Of a stretch of 64,000 nt of DNA, positions 53,632 to 61,863 are shown one piece after another; the first letter of the stretch is position 1; every line of letters begins with the position of its first letter. The translations under genes were made by a program, and so were the position numbers. The stretch spans positions 1 to 64,000 of the forward strand of contig DATNGG010000140.1 of NCBI GenBank assembly GCA_035605975.1, written 5' to 3'. The notes under the pieces were generated by a model that made no database searches, was not told the origin of the DNA, and was given only the letters and a program-made list of their open reading frames with translations. Source of the DNA: CAIKMD01 sp035605975. Its GTDB lineage: Bacteria > Pseudomonadota > Alphaproteobacteria > ATCC43930 > CGMCC-115725.

Positions 53632-53690
53632 AACACCCCTGCCGATCGCCGGCTCAGCCGGGCATTCCCAGCCGCGCGATCGCCACCCCG

Positions 53691-54872
53691 CTACTGCAAG
53701 GGAACAAAGCCGCCGCCCTTCACCACGAGGACGACCGGCGTGCGCTCGGCATCGCCATCCTTGTTGATGCTTGTCTTTCCGGTCAGCGGCGCGTCCTTGT
53801 TCTTCATGTTCGTCCAGCAGTCGCGCAGCTTGACCCGATCGCTCTGCAGCTTTTTGCCGTCGACCCCGGTCTCCATGATGCAGCCGCGCATCAGATAGAG
53901 CGTGTCATACATCAGAGCCGCGGCATTGCTCGGCGACTTGCCGTTGCGTTTCTCGAAATCCGCCGACCAGGCGGCGACGTTGGGCGCCGGGTTTTTGGCA
54001 AAGAAATCGGATGCCGCCATCACGCCTTCCGCGGCCGAGCCGGCGATCGCGATGAAGCGCGGATCGTTGACGCCGATCCCGGCGACGATCGGCTGCGTCA
54101 TGCCCTGCTTGCGAATCTCGGCCGTAACGTGGCCGGCTTCGTTGTAGAGAGCGGAGACGACGATGCCGTCGGGGGCGAGGCTCTTCGCGCGCGTGACCTG
54201 GGCGGAATAGTCGATATCGCCGGTCTCAAACGAGATCGTGTCGAGGACCTGAATGCCGTGCTTCTTGAGCACGGCCGGAAACACGCTCTTGCCGTCGGCG
54301 CTGGAGACGCCGTCCTTGGCGTCCATCAGGATGACGACTTTCTTGATCGGCTTGCTCTGGTGCTTGACCCAGGCATCGATCAGCGGGCCGTAGTCGTTCT
54401 CGGAGGTCAGTGCGAAGCGGAACGCCCAGGGACGGTTCGCCGCGGCAATTCCGGGCTTTGCCGCCATCGGCGTCACCATCATCGTGTCGCCGCGCGCGGC
54501 GAGCGGGAAGCTGACTTCGGCTTCGCCGCTGAACTCCGGCCCGACGATCGCCACCACTTGATCGCTGCCGATCAATTTGCGGGTGAGGTTGATCGCATCC
54601 GTGTTCTCGCCGCGCGTGTCATAGATGACGAGCTTGAGCTTTCCCGCCTTGCCGAGATCGGCGTATTTCTCCATGAACATATCGATCGCGGCTTGCTGCT
54701 GCTGGCCATAGGCCGCGCCCTTGCCGGAGGTGGGGATCAACACGCCGAGGGGCACGTCCGCCCTCGCCCAGCCGATCGAGCCAAGCGCAAAGACGCCGAT
54801 GAAGAAAACAATCCGCAGGGCGCCGCGCGCCGTGTGGAGCCTCCGCGAACTCTGCGAGGAGCCTTGGGCCAT
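53691..54872 (-). CDS. Branched-chain amino acid-type periplasmic receptor LivK-like
   Basis: The 393-residue protein has a long n-region and a signal (hydrophobic residues about 25-37, cut near ARA). The body is a type I periplasmic binding protein: PLGVLIPTSGKGAAYGQQQQAAIDMFME, VVAIVGPEFSGEAEVSFPLA, IKKVVILMDAKDG and a C-terminal NAAALMYDTLYLMRG. The relatives include receptors for aromatic acids and amides as well as amino acids. GGAGG precedes two adjacent ATGs (54875, 54872); the second has better spacing. The gene is divergent from a marR gene. Confidence 0.87.
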   Translation of the reverse strand: MAQGSSQSSRRLHTARGALRIVFFIGVFALGSIGWARADVPLGVLIPTSGKGAAYGQQQQAAIDMFMEKYADLGKAGKLKLVIYDTRGENTDAINLTRKLIGSDQVVAIVGPEFSGEAEVSFPLAARGDTMMVTPMAAKPGIAAANRPWAFRFALTSENDYGPLIDAWVKHQSKPIKKVVILMDAKDGVSSADGKSVFPAVLKKHGIQVLDTISFETGDIDYSAQVTRAKSLAPDGIVVSALYNEAGHVTAEIRKQGMTQPIVAGIGVNDPRFIAIAGSAAEGVMAASDFFAKNPAPNVAAWSADFEKRNGKSPSNAAALMYDTLYLMRGCIMETGVDGKKLQSDRVKLRDCWTNMKNKDAPLTGKTSINKDGDAERTPVVLVVKGGGFVPLQ

Positions 54873-54952
54873 CATTCCTCCCTCGAAGCGAGCGATTATT
54901 GGGCGCGATCCCGACTTTCGGCGAGGGTATTTGCGGCCCTGACCGAAGTCAA

Positions 54953-54965
54953 TTGGTTTATACAA
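54953..54965. promoter_or_regulatory. Weak inverted repeat in the livK-marR divergent gap
   Basis: TTGGTTTATACAA has TTG/CAA arms around seven bases and sits in the only AT-rich part of the gap between livK and the marR gene. MarR proteins often bind such sites between divergent genes. The symmetry is short. Confidence 0.3.
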
Positions 54966-55071
54966 CTATCGCGGCAAGACGATGCTTCGCGAGCCTGTGC
55001 CGCGGTCACGCGGCTATCGACAAAATTTCCGTCATCCAATAAGAGGATGATACCGCAATCAAGGAAGCCGA

Positions 55072-55614
55072 ATGCGTCGAATCCAGAGAAGGATCGCGGA
55101 ACCGAGCAGCGTTCGCATCGATCTCGACCAGCGCGCGTTCTATCGCCTGTCGATTCTCGCCGTGCAGATCAACCGCTGCATCAGCGGCATGTTCGTCGAA
55201 AGCTTCGGCCGCCCGGCCAATCGCTGGAAGGTGCTGACCGTCATCGGCCGCTTCGCGCCGCTCTCGCCGACGGCGGTGACGCTGCATACGAGCCTCGAGC
55301 CAGACGCGGTCGCCCGGCTTCTCAACGACCTTGTCGAGCGCGGCCTCGTGCTGCGCCGCCAAGAGAAGAACGACCGGCGGCGCGCGAGCCTGTCGCTCTC
55401 GGCCAAGGGACAGCGCGTTTTCGAACAACTCGAAATGCAGATCTCGCAGCTCGAGCTGGAATTCTTGAGCCTCCTCAGCCCCGCCGAGCGCGAAGCGCTC
55501 TATGGGACGCTCGCCAAGCTGCAGGAGCGCGCGCAAAAAGTCTTTGCCATCAAGAAGCCGTGGCGCCAGCTTCTCGCGGACGAGCCCCCGGCGAAGAAAG
55601 CGAGCTTGCGATGA
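55072..55614 (+). CDS. MarR-family transcriptional regulator
   Basis: The 180-residue protein has the MarR winged helix: a helical dimer part, RPANRWKVLTVIGRFAPLSPTAVTLHTSLEPDAVARLLNDLVERGLVLRR (recognition helix region about residues 45-95) and the wing with DRRRASLSLSAKGQRVF. MarR proteins commonly sense aromatic ligands and repress a divergent operon, here livKHMGF, and their own transcript. Its stop shares ATGA with the start of a metallo-hydrolase gene, so repressor and hydrolase are made together. The C-terminal tail is basic. Confidence 0.88.
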   Translation: MRRIQRRIAEPSSVRIDLDQRAFYRLSILAVQINRCISGMFVESFGRPANRWKVLTVIGRFAPLSPTAVTLHTSLEPDAVARLLNDLVERGLVLRRQEKNDRRRASLSLSAKGQRVFEQLEMQISQLELEFLSLLSPAEREALYGTLAKLQERAQKVFAIKKPWRQLLADEPPAKKASLR

Positions 55615-56489
55615 GCGTGCCTCACGATCACTCGATTTGGAGCTTTTGCTATGCGCGCGGCCGTCTGCCCGCCGACTTCATGGGCGGGTGTCCAGCCTGC
55701 AGCAACCAAGGCCTCGTCGAAGTGCCGATGGTTTATTCGCTGGTCGCAACCCATGCCGATGCTCGGGAACGGCGCGCCATCCTCGTCGATACGGGTTTCA
55801 GCACCGGCCGGTCGATGACCGGGCGGCAATTCGACGATTTCGAGACGCCGCCGATTGTGCTGGCGAAAGTCGGTTACCGCCCCGAAGACATCGACACCGT
55901 GGTCCTGACGCATCTTCACTTCGATCACGCGGGAAATTTCGACGCGTTTCCGCGGGCGCGGATCTATGTTCAGCGGCTCGAATATGAGCGTTGGAAGGCG
56001 GTCATCGCGGCGATCCCCGACCTTGCGGTCGGCAAGCAATCCTGGATGCTGTCTTCGCTTGATGTCGAGGTGTTCGCGAAGCTCGACCGCGCGATCGAAA
56101 CGGGGCGCGTGACCTTTCTCGACGGCGATCAGGAGATCGCGCCGGGCATCACCTGCCATCTCGCCGAGAACACCCACACTTTCGGCTCGCAATGGGTCGA
56201 GGTCGCGACCGCGGACGGACCCTATGTGCTCGCCGGCGATTGCGTCTATTGGTACGCGAATGTCGAGCGCATGTGGCCGCCCGGTTATCTCCAGGGCGAT
56301 ACCTGGCGGCTGATAGAAACCTATCGCGAATTGCGCGGGCTCGTCGGCGAGGACCGGCTCGAGCGGATCATCCCCGGCCATGACATGGAAACCTTCAAGC
56401 GCCACCCGTCATGGGCCGTCGGCAAGAATCTCTTTGCCGAGGTTCATCTCGCGGCGGGCGAGAGGAGCCGCGCTCCCGGCCAAACCTAG
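55611..56489 (+). CDS. Metallo-beta-lactamase-fold hydrolase, AHL-lactonase-like
   Basis: The 292-residue protein has the two-metal motif THLHFDHAG (His101, His103, Asp105, His106), further ligands His189 (ENTHTFG), Asp210 (LAGDCVY) and His257 (IIPGHD), and the early Asp60 strand AILVDTGFSTG. The arrangement is that of the AiiA/AttM lactonase branch, whose members open lactones of acyl-homoserine or other origin. In this setting a pathway lactone or ester is as likely as a signal. Several cysteines (Cys13, Cys27, Cys30) lie in the N-terminal part. It converges on the next gene with a shared CTAG. Confidence 0.87.
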   Translation: MSVPHDHSIWSFCYARGRLPADFMGGCPACSNQGLVEVPMVYSLVATHADARERRAILVDTGFSTGRSMTGRQFDDFETPPIVLAKVGYRPEDIDTVVLTHLHFDHAGNFDAFPRARIYVQRLEYERWKAVIAAIPDLAVGKQSWMLSSLDVEVFAKLDRAIETGRVTFLDGDQEIAPGITCHLAENTHTFGSQWVEVATADGPYVLAGDCVYWYANVERMWPPGYLQGDTWRLIETYRELRGLVGEDRLERIIPGHDMETFKRHPSWAVGKNLFAEVHLAAGERSRAPGQT

Positions 56490-57121
56490 GCGGCGCTCGC
56501 CCAAATCGCGGCGATTTTCGCGACCGGAGCCACGTCCCCGAGCACGAAACGCACGATCGAGAGCGTCATCTCATGCGCCGGCAGGGTGTGCGAGGCAACG
56601 CAATCCTCGGCGACGACGCAATAAAATCCCAGCGCATGCGCGTGGCGGAGCGTCGCCTCGACGCAGATATTGGTTTGGACGCCGGCGAAGACGATCGTGC
56701 GAATGCCTTGGCTGCGCAGCGTCGCCTCGAGGGGCGTTCCGACAAAACCGTCATAAGAGCGCTTGTCGATGACGGGCTCGCCCGGTTCCGGACGGACGCC
56801 ATACCACTCATATCCCCAGCTTCCCGGGATGCAGCATCCCTCGGTGATGCCCTGCTCGATCAGGCGGGTTTGCATGCTCGCCGGCAAGCCCGCCGGCTCG
56901 TAGTCGGCGCGCAGCCAGACCACCGGCGCCTTTGCGTCTCTTGCGCGTGCGACCAGCGCGTTGACCTTCTCCGCGATGCTGCGGCAGGGGCTCGCATCGC
57001 GTTTGACGACGCGCTCGACATAGCCGCCGCTCGCGCAGAAATCATTCTGCATGTCGACGACCAGCAAAGCCGCATGGCGCGGCGCGAGCCGGTCGGCGAG
57101 GGTCAGCAGAAGCTCCTCCAA
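56486..57121 (-). CDS. Isochorismatase-family cysteine hydrolase
   Basis: The 211-residue protein has the cysteine hydrolase triad of this fold: Asp23 (LLVVDMQNDF), Lys120 (PVIDKRSYDGF) and Cys153 (GVQTNICVEATLRHA), plus the cis-peptide pattern before Cys. Relatives hydrolyse amides and carbamates such as N-carbamoylsarcosine, maleamate, nicotinamide or ureidoacrylate. With the LigB and LigA genes upstream on the same strand it could remove nitrogen from a ring-cleavage product; this is inference. Stop codon overlaps the convergent lactonase-like gene. Confidence 0.88.
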   Translation of the reverse strand: MEELLLTLADRLAPRHAALLVVDMQNDFCASGGYVERVVKRDASPCRSIAEKVNALVARARDAKAPVVWLRADYEPAGLPASMQTRLIEQGITEGCCIPGSWGYEWYGVRPEPGEPVIDKRSYDGFVGTPLEATLRSQGIRTIVFAGVQTNICVEATLRHAHALGFYCVVAEDCVASHTLPAHEMTLSIVRFVLGDVAPVAKIAAIWASAA

Positions 57122-57144
57122 GGATCAGGCTTTCGGGGCGGAGA

Positions 57145-57987
57145 TCACGCGGCGACGTTCCAATCGACGCCGCCCATGCCGCAGCGTAGCTCGACCGAGG
57201 GAACATAGAAGATCGGATCGGCCGCCTTTCCGCCCGCGGCGCCGAGCGCGACTAGCCAGGCCAGCAATTCGACGGTCCCGCCGTCGCCCGCCGCGATCAT
57301 CCGCTCGATCGTGACGTCGCGCAGCACGCGCTCGGTATCGCCGCGAGCCAAGAGGTCGAGGAACCAGCGATCGAATTCCTCATCGACGGCGAAATATTTG
57401 GGGCCCCCTGGATCATGCGAAAGCCCGCCCGTCGCCATGATCGCGACGCGGGTCGAGGAGGGCCAGGCGCGAATGACCTCGCTCAGCACGCGGCCGAATT
57501 CGATGCAGCGCCGCGGCGCCGGCAGCGGCGGCACGACGCAGTTCATATGAATCGGGACGAGCGGCACATTGTGCCGCGGCGTCAGGAAATGCAGCGGTAC
57601 CGACCAATTGTCGTCGAATTCGAGCGCATCGGAAAAGGCGAGGTTGAATCCCTTGAGCGCCGATTGGCGGACGATGCGGCGCGCCAGCTCGCGATGGCCG
57701 GGCACGTCGTATTCCGGCAGATTCACCCAATCGCGAAACCAATCGGCCGGCCCGTGCCAATGCTCGGCGGTGCCGACGCACCAATCGGGAATATTGTCGA
57801 GACGGAAATTGAGCAGATGGTCGTTGGCGATGCCGACAATGATTTCGGGCCTCGCGGCGCGGAAGCGCTCGGCCATCCTTGCATAGCCGGCGCGCAGCTC
57901 GTTCTGCTGGCTCGGCGGCGCCTTGTCGAGCCAGCCGGTGGCGCCGGGCGCATGCGCCAAGGCGATGACGGAGACGATCTCAGCCAT
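57145..57987 (-). CDS. LigB-type extradiol ring-cleavage dioxygenase, catalytic subunit
   Basis: The 280-residue protein keeps the LigB active-site pattern of class III extradiol dioxygenases: iron ligands His12 (IALAHAPG), His57 (GIANDHLLNF) and Glu240 (DGGTVELLAW), and the catalytic His191 in GGLSHDPGGP. LigAB of the lignin pathway cleaves protocatechuate at the 4,5 bond; relatives cleave gallate, methylgallate or aminophenol-type rings. The small LigA subunit is encoded directly upstream with an 8-base overlap (ATGGCTGA). I chose the ATG at 57987 because it puts the first His at position 12, as in LigB. Confidence 0.9.
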   Translation of the reverse strand: MAEIVSVIALAHAPGATGWLDKAPPSQQNELRAGYARMAERFRAARPEIIVGIANDHLLNFRLDNIPDWCVGTAEHWHGPADWFRDWVNLPEYDVPGHRELARRIVRQSALKGFNLAFSDALEFDDNWSVPLHFLTPRHNVPLVPIHMNCVVPPLPAPRRCIEFGRVLSEVIRAWPSSTRVAIMATGGLSHDPGGPKYFAVDEEFDRWFLDLLARGDTERVLRDVTIERMIAAGDGGTVELLAWLVALGAAGGKAADPIFYVPSVELRCGMGGVDWNVAA

Positions 57988-58297
57988 TGGCGTCGCTCCC
58001 GGTCGGGTTGAGCATTTTCGATGCGTAGAGCTGGGCCGCGTCGCTTTCATTGTGATTGTATTTCGCGCTGCGGAAGAGGCGCGCGACCTGCGGCAGGAAA
58101 TAGGGATGGACGCCAAGCTCGCCCAAGCGCTTCAAATCGGCGTTGCGAAGCGCCCGCCGCTCCTCGTCCGACAAGCCGTAATCCGTCATGAGGCCGTCGA
58201 GATCGCTAAGGAAACGCGCGCGCAGGCCGGCGTCGCGGCGAACCTCGAAGATCAGGCGATTGCAGGGCAAGGTCTTGTCTGTCTGCATGATGCCCAT
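57980..58297 (-). CDS. LigA-type small subunit of extradiol dioxygenase
   Basis: The 105-residue protein is the LigA fold: NRLIFEVRRDAGLRARFLSD, LMTDYGLSDEERRALRNADLKRLGELGVHPYFLPQVARL. In LigAB this helical subunit covers the active site of LigB. The ATG at 58295-58297 follows GAGGG at six bases; a second ATG lies three codons on. Its overlap with ligB indicates stoichiometric production. It is divergent from a creatininase-family gene across 138 bases. Confidence 0.88.
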   Translation of the reverse strand: MGIMQTDKTLPCNRLIFEVRRDAGLRARFLSDLDGLMTDYGLSDEERRALRNADLKRLGELGVHPYFLPQVARLFRSAKYNHNESDAAQLYASKMLNPTGSDANG

Positions 58298-58435
58298 CGG
58301 AGCCCTCTTCGGAAGTCGCGTGACGAAATCGCCAGCCCTGCTTGGCTTGCCAGGAGATTTTGGCGGCGGGATGATAGACGAGTCAACATTGGCCGCCGCG
58401 CCGCGGCATGCGCGAGGAAAAGGGGAGGGCAATCG

Positions 58436-59278
58436 ATGATCGAAGACCCGTTGCAGCAGGGCGGCTACTCGATCTTCCACGAGACCATGGCCGACATGAT
58501 CTATCCCGAGATCGAGCGCGCCGCCAAATCGGGCGCGGTTCCGCTGTGGGGCTTGGGCGTCATCGAGCAGCACGGGCCGCATCTGCCGCTCGGCACCGAT
58601 GTTTACGTGCCGATGGCGGTGCTGCGGCTGGCGCGCCGCGTGCTGGCGGGCCGCGGGATCGAGAGCGTGATCGTTCCGCCTTGCTATTGGGGCGTCAATC
58701 ATGTGACGGCCAGCTATGCCGGCTCTTTCCTCGTGCGCCCCGAGGTGTTCGTCGCCTTGATGATTGACGTCTTCGCCAGCCTCAAGAAGGACGGGTTCAG
58801 CCATGTGTTCTGCGTCTCCGGCCATGGCGATGCGGTCCATAACCGCACGGTTCTCGACGGGGTGCGCCAGGGCAGCGCCGCCGCCGCGATCGATGGCCGG
58901 ACAATCGTCTCGCGCGCCATGGCCGCACGGCTGGGCTTCGATTCGGCGGACCCGCACCTCGCCATCGCTCCCGAAGAGGGGGCCGCGCCGGGTGAGCCGA
59001 TCGATGTTCATGCCGGCCGCTGGGAGACCTCGCTGATGTGGGCGGCGTTTCCGGAGGTGGTGCGCAGCGATGTGCTGCCCGGCTTGGCGCCGACCGATTT
59101 CGCGCCGGCCGATCTCGCCGAATGGCGCAAGGGCGGCGAGCATGCGCGCGGCAAGAGCCCGCACGGCTATGTCGGCGATCCCGCCTCTGCCAGCCGGGAG
59201 CATGGGCTGCGCTTGTTGCAGCGCGAGGCGGCTTTGGTCGCCGATGCGGTGGCGGCGGCGCTCGCGCGAGATGCGTGA
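58436..59278 (+). CDS. Creatininase-family amidohydrolase
   Basis: The 280-residue protein shows the metal-site pattern of creatininase/MftE proteins: WGLGVIEQHGPHLPLGTDVY (Glu44, His46, His49, Asp55), VPPCYWGVNHVTASYAGSF, and FCVSGHGDAVHNRTVLDGV with further ligands; EPIDVHAGRWETSLM contains the late His/Glu. Members hydrolyse cyclic or linear amides such as creatinine or 2-amino-N-formyl-pyrimidine precursors. AGGGGAGGG precedes the ATG at 58436. Divergent pairing with ligAB suggests joint control and an amide-bearing substrate. Confidence 0.85.
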   Translation: MIEDPLQQGGYSIFHETMADMIYPEIERAAKSGAVPLWGLGVIEQHGPHLPLGTDVYVPMAVLRLARRVLAGRGIESVIVPPCYWGVNHVTASYAGSFLVRPEVFVALMIDVFASLKKDGFSHVFCVSGHGDAVHNRTVLDGVRQGSAAAAIDGRTIVSRAMAARLGFDSADPHLAIAPEEGAAPGEPIDVHAGRWETSLMWAAFPEVVRSDVLPGLAPTDFAPADLAEWRKGGEHARGKSPHGYVGDPASASREHGLRLLQREAALVADAVAAALARDA

Positions 59279-59314
59279 CGGCGCGGCAACGACTGGCCGC
59301 CGTTCGTCCCCGGC

Positions 59315-60175
59315 TCAGCGCTCCATGTCGCGAATGAAATTCCGCCACACGGGCGCGATGCGCTCACCCTGGAAATTCGCGGTGATCGGGTAGGGCGTCG
59401 GGCCGCCGAAATTGGCGTCCCATTCCGCCACCGTCACGACGGGCTCATGGTATCGGGCTTGCGGGAGCAGGCGGGCGAGGCGCTGCGCCGCTTCGGTCGG
59501 ATGGGTCGGATCGACCCCGCCCGTGACGCTGGCGGGAACCTTGATCGAAGCCCATTCCTCATCCGTGAGGCGGCAACCCGCGATCGGCAAATCGCCGCTG
59601 GTGATGAAGAACGCCTCCCAATAGGCCATCTGCCGGATGAATTCGCGCGCATCCATCTTGAGAAGCCGGTCGCGATTGCCCGGGTTCTGCTTGATCGAGG
59701 CGGCGAAATGATTGGTTTCGATCACGCCCGCCATGCCGCGCCGAAGCGCGACGCGCGTATAAGCCTGATAGAAATTCTTCGGCAGGCGTCCCGCGGGATA
59801 GTCGCCGCCCGAGCACCAGGCGAGCATCAGCCCTTTCACCAGTTGCGGATATTTGACGCAGAGCAGCGGCGTGACGCGGCAACCGGCATACTCGCCAACA
59901 TAGCAGGGACCCAGCTTCAACGCCTGAATCAGTGCAGCGAGATCATCCGCCCAAAGATCGGCCTCGGAGCTATCTCCGGCGATGATGATGTCGGCGCGGG
60001 CATCGGTGTTGCGCCGGTCCCAGGTGATGACGCGGCATTCCTCCGCGAGCGCGGTTGCGACCACGCGATGCACATAGCCGCCCCATCGCCCTCCCGGCGT
60101 CAGCACGACATTGATCGGCCCGCTGCCGAATTCCTGATAGCTGATGGTGCAGCCATTGACGACGAGCTCGGGCAT
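59315..60175 (-). CDS. Alpha/beta hydrolase-fold protein with altered nucleophile elbow
   Basis: The 286-residue protein follows the alpha/beta hydrolase fold: VVLTPGGRWGGYVHRVVATAL (oxyanion strand), CRVITWDRRNTDARAD, then the elbow YVGEYAGCR where Tyr96 stands in place of the serine of G-x-S-x-G. The late segment TGGVDPTHPTEAAQRL has an Asp, but a clear C-terminal catalytic His is not visible in the usual place. It may be a cofactor-free dioxygenase or lyase-like member, or non-catalytic. It lies between the creatininase gene (convergent) and importer D (divergent). Confidence 0.78.
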   Translation of the reverse strand: MPELVVNGCTISYQEFGSGPINVVLTPGGRWGGYVHRVVATALAEECRVITWDRRNTDARADIIIAGDSSEADLWADDLAALIQALKLGPCYVGEYAGCRVTPLLCVKYPQLVKGLMLAWCSGGDYPAGRLPKNFYQAYTRVALRRGMAGVIETNHFAASIKQNPGNRDRLLKMDAREFIRQMAYWEAFFITSGDLPIAGCRLTDEEWASIKVPASVTGGVDPTHPTEAAQRLARLLPQARYHEPVVTVAEWDANFGGPTPYPITANFQGERIAPVWRNFIRDMER

Positions 60176-60271
60176 TCAAGTGACTCCCAATGGAGCGATG
60201 CAAAATCCAGTCGAGCTAGGACACTACGCGCGGCGGATTCAATAGGCTACTATCGGATGAGCGGCGCACGA

Positions 60272-61105
60272 ATGAACGGGAACATGGCAGCCATCGAAGT
60301 TACCGGGGTCAGCAAGACCTATCACGATCAAGCCACCGGCCGCGTCGTTCGCACTCTCGACAATGTCAGTATCGCCGCCAAGCACAACGACTTCCTCGTC
60401 TTGCTCGGGCCGAGCGGCTGCGGCAAGTCCACCCTCCTCAACATCATCGCCGGCCTCGTGTCCTACGACGCCGATGGCGGCACGGTGATGGTCGAGGGCA
60501 AGCCCGTCACCGGCCCCAATCCCAAGCGCATGGCCTACATGTTCCAGGATCCCGTGCTCTATCCGTGGCGGACGGTCCTGAAGAATGTCGAGTTCGGCCT
60601 CGAGGCGCAGGGCATCGCCAAGGAGGAACGGCGCGAGCGCGGGCTGAAATATCTGCGCATGGTCGGCCTCGAAGAATTCGCGCACGCTTATCCGCGCCAA
60701 TTGTCGGGCGGCATGGCGCAGCGCGTCGCGATTTGCCGCTCGCTCGCGCTCGAGACCGACATCATCCTGATGGACGAGCCCTTTGCCGCGCTCGACGAGC
60801 AGTCGCGAATCCTTCTCGGCGACGAGCTGGTGGCGATCTGGCGCCAAGTACAGCGCACGATTGTTTTCGTCACGCATAGCCTAACCGAGGCGGTGTATCT
60901 CGGCGAGCGGATCGCCGTGTTCAGCGCCCGGCCGGGGCGGATCAAAGCCGAATTCGCCAATCCGCTGCCGCGGCCCCGCGCGATCGGCGCGCCGGACTTC
61001 AATCGCCTGGTCGAGGCACTTTGGAACCAGCTGAAGCAGGAATCGATCGCTGCCGCCGGCCGCACGCGCCCGGCGCAGCAAGACATGCTGCTGCCGAACG
61101 AATGA
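60272..61105 (+). CDS. ABC importer ATPase, SsuB/TauB type (system D)
   Basis: The 277-residue ATPase has Walker A GPSGCGKS (46-53), Q-loop YMFQDPVLYPWRTV, signature LSGGMAQR, Walker B IILMDEPFAALDEQ and switch His in VFVTHSL. A second ATG at 60284 is an alternative start. It is the first gene of a four-gene importer (ATPase, permease, permease, receptor) with ATGA overlaps. The promoter should lie in 60176-60271. Confidence 0.92.
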   Translation: MNGNMAAIEVTGVSKTYHDQATGRVVRTLDNVSIAAKHNDFLVLLGPSGCGKSTLLNIIAGLVSYDADGGTVMVEGKPVTGPNPKRMAYMFQDPVLYPWRTVLKNVEFGLEAQGIAKEERRERGLKYLRMVGLEEFAHAYPRQLSGGMAQRVAICRSLALETDIILMDEPFAALDEQSRILLGDELVAIWRQVQRTIVFVTHSLTEAVYLGERIAVFSARPGRIKAEFANPLPRPRAIGAPDFNRLVEALWNQLKQESIAAAGRTRPAQQDMLLPNE

Positions 61106-61863
61106 CCGGCTGCCGCGTCCCGCCGGTCCTTGCGCGCTGGGCGATCATCCTCGCCGTGCTGGGGCTGTGGGAGGCAGGCACGCGGCTCTCCTCCGTCAGC
61201 TCACTGCTGATCGTGCCGCCGAGCCTCATCCTCTGGAACGTGGCGCGGATCGCGGTCGAGGCCGGCGCCGTGCCGGATTTCTACGCCAATGCCCTGGTGA
61301 CGATCGGCGAGATCGCCGTCGCTTACGCGCTGGCGGCGCTGATCGGCGCGCTGATCGGCATCGCGGTGGCCGGCTCGCGGATTATCGGCGATGCGTTCGA
61401 GCCAATCCTGCTCGTGCTCTATGCCATCCCCAAGATCATTTTTTATCCGGTCATCGTGCTGATGATCGGCACCGGCTATCCGGCGAAGGTGATTTTCGGC
61501 ATCCTCGTCGCGATTTTCGTCATCATCTTCAACACCACCGCGGGGCTGCGCCAGGTCGATGCGAATTACGTGCGGCTGGCGCGCTCGCTCGGCTACGGCC
61601 GAACCAAGATTTTCTTCAAAGTGGAGCTGCCGGCGGCGGCGCAGACCATTCTCGCCGGGCTCCGGCTCGGCTTCGGCTACACGATCATCGGCGTCCTCAC
61701 CGGCGAGTTGCTGGTCGTCAATGCGGGCTTCGGCTATTTGATCGATTGGGCCTCGGTCAATTATCACACCGCAGAGCTTTATGCGCTGATCGCCATCACG
61801 CTCGTCCTCGGGGTCCTGGCGAACTCTCTCGTCAGCCGCGTCGAGCGGCTGTGGGTGAAATGA
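61102..61863 (+). CDS. ABC importer permease, SsuC/TauC type (system D, first permease)
   Basis: The 253-residue membrane protein has six helices and the docking loop DANYVRLARSLGYGRTKIFFKVELP. The start shares ATGA with the ATPase stop, its own stop shares ATGA with the next permease. The family imports sulfonates, nitrate or thiamine-like pyrimidines; the ligand here is unknown. Confidence 0.9.
   Translation: MTGCRVPPVLARWAIILAVLGLWEAGTRLSSVSSLLIVPPSLILWNVARIAVEAGAVPDFYANALVTIGEIAVAYALAALIGALIGIAVAGSRIIGDAFEPILLVLYAIPKIIFYPVIVLMIGTGYPAKVIFGILVAIFVIIFNTTAGLRQVDANYVRLARSLGYGRTKIFFKVELPAAAQTILAGLRLGFGYTIIGVLTGELLVVNAGFGYLIDWASVNYHTAELYALIAITLVLGVLANSLVSRVERLWVK

Noticed and set aside
52153..53898. 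A 581-codon plus-strand frame opposite livM/livH
   Set aside because: It is antisense to two well-recognised Liv permease genes, is extremely rich in Asp/Glu/Arg/His and lacks a ribosome binding site; it results from the GC-rich codon pattern.
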